Shown in pieces: positions 61,791 through 64,000 of a stretch of DNA of 64,000 nt. The stretch's first letter is position 1; each line of letters begins with the position of its first letter. The stretch is from positions 130,111 through 194,110 of the forward strand of contig NZ_GL945017.1 in assembly GCF_000218235.1 (NCBI RefSeq), in the 5' to 3' direction. Under the pieces are notes generated by a model, which had not been told where the DNA came from, searched no databases, and was given only the letters and a program-made list of their open reading frames with translations. Both the position numbers and the translations under genes were made by a program. This DNA is from Hallella multisaccharivorax DSM 17128. GTDB taxonomy: Bacteria > Bacteroidota > Bacteroidia > Bacteroidales > Bacteroidaceae.

Positions 61791-62145
61791 CTAATATCCT
61801 GCCCGCCCAAAAAGGAAGGAGAGGTGAGACCAATCGAGGAGTTTGGCAATATAGATACTGCCAACGATACCTGCCAATACAGTGACTAATGAATGCAATG
61901 CTCCCGAAGGATCGAACTTGAACGGGAGGGAACAAGACAAGTATCATGTATGGCAGCTATATTGTATAAAGAGCAAAATTTTGAATCGTCTTGTTGACAT
62001 TGACCAGGAAACCTGTTATCATCAGAAAGGTTGGCATGATAAATGACAGGATAGAGCTCCTTGCCAATGGATAGATATTGCCAAAGTTTACTATATGTAC
62101 AAGGATTACAAGACTGATCAAGACAGCTCTAAAGCCATCAATTAT
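61791..62145 (-). pseudogene. Decayed acyltransferase_3 membrane protein
   Basis: Read on the minus strand, the first part (from about 62142) translates as IDGFRAVLISLVILVHIVNF, NIYPLARSSILSFIMPTFLM and ITGFLVNVNKTIQNFALYTI, then stops; after a frameshift the last part gives LPFKFDPSGALHSLVTVLAG, IVGSIYIAKLLDWSHLSFLF and ends GRAGY-stop at 61791. The opening (xDGFRA...) and closing segments are those of acyltransferase family 3 proteins (about 330-360 aa), which O-acylate surface polysaccharides. Some 220 residues of the middle are missing, there is no start codon, and at least one stop and one frameshift occur. Confidence 0.7.
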
Positions 62146-62170
62146 TTATCAACAGTCGGATGGCATTGCG

Positions 62171-62346
62171 ATTACAGCGTAAAGGCGATGCGATTACAGC
62201 GTAAAGGCGATGCGATTACAGTGTAAAGGCGATGCGATTACAGTGTAAAGGCGATGCGATTACAGTGTAAAGGCGATGCGATTACAGTGTAAAGGCGATG
62301 CGATTACAGCGTAAAGGCGATGCCGTCACAGCTTCGTAGAGATGAC
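62171..62346. repeat. 22-bp tandem repeat array D (8 units)
   Basis: ATTACA starts at 62171, 62193, 62215, 62237, 62259, 62281 and 62303, exactly 22 bp apart, with a degenerate eighth unit (GTCACA) at 62325. The unit ATTACAGYGTAAAGGCGATG plus CG contains the dyad TTACA-G-YGTAA. Units differ only at the Y position (C or T). It lies between the decayed acyltransferase and the GH31 gene. Confidence 0.95.
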
Positions 62347-62382
62347 ACCCCATGCAGAGGCTCGCCCTCACATATATGGGTA

Positions 62383-62492
62383 CCCATGCAGAGGGGGCCC
62401 CAGGCCATCCACAAACAAGGTCCGACCCATGAAATGAAAAAGGTCGGGACATTGTTTGTGGGCAGCCACAGGGGCTGCCCCTGCACTGAAAC
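62383..62492. repeat. REP/MITE-like long hairpin near GH31
   Basis: CACAAACAAGGTCCGACC (62410-62427) pairs with GGTCGGGACATTGTTTGTG (62442-62460), and flanking GCAGAGGGGGCCCC-type and GGGGCTGCCCCTGC sequences extend it. The end CACAGGGG...CCTGCACT resembles the arm of the repeat at 23645-23672. A CCCATGCAGAGG direct repeat (62349 and 62383) precedes it. Confidence 0.6.
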
Positions 62493-62501
62493 CAATATAA
62501 G

Positions 62502-64000
62502 TTACAGCCGGACAGACACCGCCCTACCGTCATAACGGACGAGGTGTCCTTCCGTTGACCGGTCAATATTCACACCCAAGGCATGGGCGCCATCCACCAC
62601 GATGACGTTGAACCGCCGGTTCTTCAGCATGCCGTTGAAGCTGCCTTTACGCGGCTCAATGGTCAGCGTCTTGGAGGCATCGTTCCAAGAGAACATGACG
62701 GTGGCGTACTTGCCTTTCTCATAGTTATAGTTAATACCTTCATCCTCGTAGAGCGTGAACGTAGCGTTCCTTCCGGCAAAGACATAAAGATCGATGAGCT
62801 CAGCGGCTTTCTCGTCACTCCATTCCATCTCGGGACCGACCGGGATAATGCTTCCCTCGGGCACGAAAACAGGAATGCGCTCATAGGGTGCCGCCGCCAT
62901 AACGGTCTGACCACCGGCATAATGACGGCCGGTATAGAAGTCGTACCATCCGCACTGCTGTGGCAGATAGACACTGCGGTAACGGGCTTTGTACTCCGTC
63001 ACAGGGCAGGCCATGAGCGACGGTCCGAACATCCACTGGTCCTTGAGGTCATAAACCTTGCTGTCGCCATTGAAATCCATCACCAAGGCGCGCATCATCG
63101 TGTAGTCATTGAAGTGTACGGCACCTGCCAGGCTATAAATATACGGCATGAGCCGATAGCGCAGACGGTCGTACCAGACGATCGATTTATAGGCAGGATG
63201 AGCCTCTGGCGCGATGTTCCACACCTCACGAAGAGGCCACTGACCGTGGGTACGATAGAGCGGCACGAAGCATCCGAACTGGTTCCAACGTGCCTGCAGC
63301 TCGCGCCATTCTTTCAGATCCTCGCTTTCCACACCTGTCTGGTCATAGTTCTGCTGTGCACTGGAATAGCGGTTCTCCACGGAGAAGCCACCGATATCCA
63401 TTCCCCAGAAGGGCAGCCCCGCGAGATTGTAGTTGAGTCCTGCTGTCATCTGCGCGCGCATATCCTCCCATCGTGTGCCGATGTCACCGCTCCAGGTAGC
63501 CGTGGAATAATGCTGCTCACCGGCAAAGCCGCTGCGCGTGAGCAGGAAGACACGCCGGTTCGGATTGACACTGCGCTGTCCGTTGTAGATAGCATCGGCG
63601 TTGGGGATAGAGTAAGCATTGAAATACTCCGTCGTCGTGCCGAGAGCCGTAGGACCACTCAACGCCTTGCGGTACCACATCGGCGTACAGTCGCGCACGT
63701 TAGGCTCCGAGGCATCCATCCACCAGGCATCCACTCCTTTATTGTAGCGTGAATAGAGCCCGCGGTCGATCTGATTCCAGAACATCCTCCGCGCCCCTGA
63801 TGAATAAGCATCATAGAAAGAGTTCAGGTAGCCTGGTCCCACCCAGTCCCTGACAGAGTCGACGACAGCCTGGTGATACATCCAGCCCCTGGCATCGAGC
63901 GCCTTGTAATTGTCGGTGTTGACATAGAACTTCGGCCACACACTGATCATAAAGCGTCCGTGCATCTGGCGGACACTGTCGAGCATCGCCTGGGGATTGG
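62502..64000 (-). CDS. GH31 family alpha-glycosidase (5' end beyond window)
   Basis: C-terminal 498 codons of a larger gene; the frame stays open to the window edge, so the start is not seen and the Met at 63986 is internal. GH31 catalytic sites: nucleophile Asp in WWMDASEPN and acid/base Asp in WSGDIGTRW, with WGMDIGGF after it. C-terminal sandwich domains follow (YDFYTGRHYAGGQ; VPEGSIIPVGPEM). The pattern is that of alpha-xylosidases/alpha-glucosidases acting on xyloglucan or alpha-glucan oligosaccharides; exact specificity open. Confidence 0.92.
   Translation of the reverse strand, partial: NPQAMLDSVRQMHGRFMISVWPKFYVNTDNYKALDARGWMYHQAVVDSVRDWVGPGYLNSFYDAYSSGARRMFWNQIDRGLYSRYNKGVDAWWMDASEPNVRDCTPMWYRKALSGPTALGTTTEYFNAYSIPNADAIYNGQRSVNPNRRVFLLTRSGFAGEQHYSTATWSGDIGTRWEDMRAQMTAGLNYNLAGLPFWGMDIGGFSVENRYSSAQQNYDQTGVESEDLKEWRELQARWNQFGCFVPLYRTHGQWPLREVWNIAPEAHPAYKSIVWYDRLRYRLMPYIYSLAGAVHFNDYTMMRALVMDFNGDSKVYDLKDQWMFGPSLMACPVTEYKARYRSVYLPQQCGWYDFYTGRHYAGGQTVMAAAPYERIPVFVPEGSIIPVGPEMEWSDEKAAELIDLYVFAGRNATFTLYEDEGINYNYEKGKYATVMFSWNDASKTLTIEPRKGSFNGMLKNRRFNVIVVDGAHALGVNIDRSTEGHLVRYDGRAVSVRL

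Noticed and set aside
62171..62346. CRISPR-like reading of array D
   Set aside because: Units are contiguous 22-bp repeats without spacers.
62282..62566. Small ORFs across array D and the adjacent hairpin
   Set aside because: They are translations of tandem repeats and palindromes with no start context or family similarity.
62583..63752. 389-codon plus-strand ORF opposite the GH31 gene
   Set aside because: Antisense shadow; the minus strand carries the GH31 catalytic motifs.
1..64000. tRNA or rRNA genes
   Set aside because: I looked through the intergenic gaps and saw no cloverleaf with a TTCRA T-arm or rRNA-like sequence; a tRNAscan run would be decisive.

Overview
The window is a chromosomal segment of a Bacteroidales bacterium, most like Prevotella and relatives (Prevotellaceae). 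I infer this from the SusC/SusD polysaccharide-utilisation operon, -7 boxes of the Bacteroidetes type (TAnnTTTG, several with TTG/TTTG 19-20 bp upstream), the lack of Shine-Dalgarno sequences, the order fusA-rpsJ-rplC, and the gdhA, sialidase, DUF4831 and XylR-type regulator families. No database search was possible; functions rest on motifs and family knowledge.

Layout. 1-5980 (- strand): a small TPR protein, a ferredoxin and a three-subunit 2-oxoacid:ferredoxin oxidoreductase (VOR/KOR type) ending in a hot-dog thioesterase, then an acyl-CoA synthetase and an orphan LytTR response regulator. 6307-9077: three predicted outer-membrane beta-barrel genes; the last two are AT-rich and lie between two antisense fragments of group II introns. 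9082-27629 (- strand): the str/S10/spc/alpha ribosomal superoperon from rpsL to rplQ, with rpoA, secY, infA and fusA. 27716-29192: an IS3-family element. 29193-31315: repeat arrays, an HU-like/winged-helix protein and a glycine-zipper lipoprotein. 31351-36456 (-): RlpA-like protein, glutamate dehydrogenase, and a large receiver-like/PEP-pyruvate-binding protein. 36527-45697 (-): a compact PUL (susC-susD-lipoprotein-ROK kinase-GH2) divergent from a XylR-like AraC regulator and a membrane MutS homologue. 49011-54517: OsmC, aquaporin, sugar MFS permease, class II aldolase, sialidase. 54591-57170 (-): DUF4831 protein and Nnr. 57284-61692 (+): hpt-adk-obgE-yfiH-M23 peptidase. 61791-64000 (-): a decayed acyltransferase and a GH31 glycosidase cut by the window edge.

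How the genes work together. The PUL encodes outer-membrane capture (SusD, surface lipoprotein), TonB-dependent import (SusC), periplasmic exo-hydrolysis (GH2 with Asp/Glu catalytic pair typical of exo-beta-D-glucosaminidases) and cytoplasmic phosphorylation (ROK), under an adjacent sugar-sensing one-component regulator. The VOR cluster is translationally coupled through ATGA overlaps and probably makes acyl-CoAs from branched-chain or aryl 2-oxoacids. The ribosomal block is broken by a strong terminator after rpsJ and a new promoter plus leader hairpin before rplC.

The most unusual signal is a set of four intergenic tandem arrays (7042-7129, 29466-29553, 49508-49595, 62171-62346). All have an exact 22-bp period built from two 11-bp half-units, with local dyad symmetry but different sequences; two share the core TGACCA-N5-TGGTCA-N5. 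A fifth array of 32-bp period (29327-29450) sits just before one of them, upstream of the HU-like gene.
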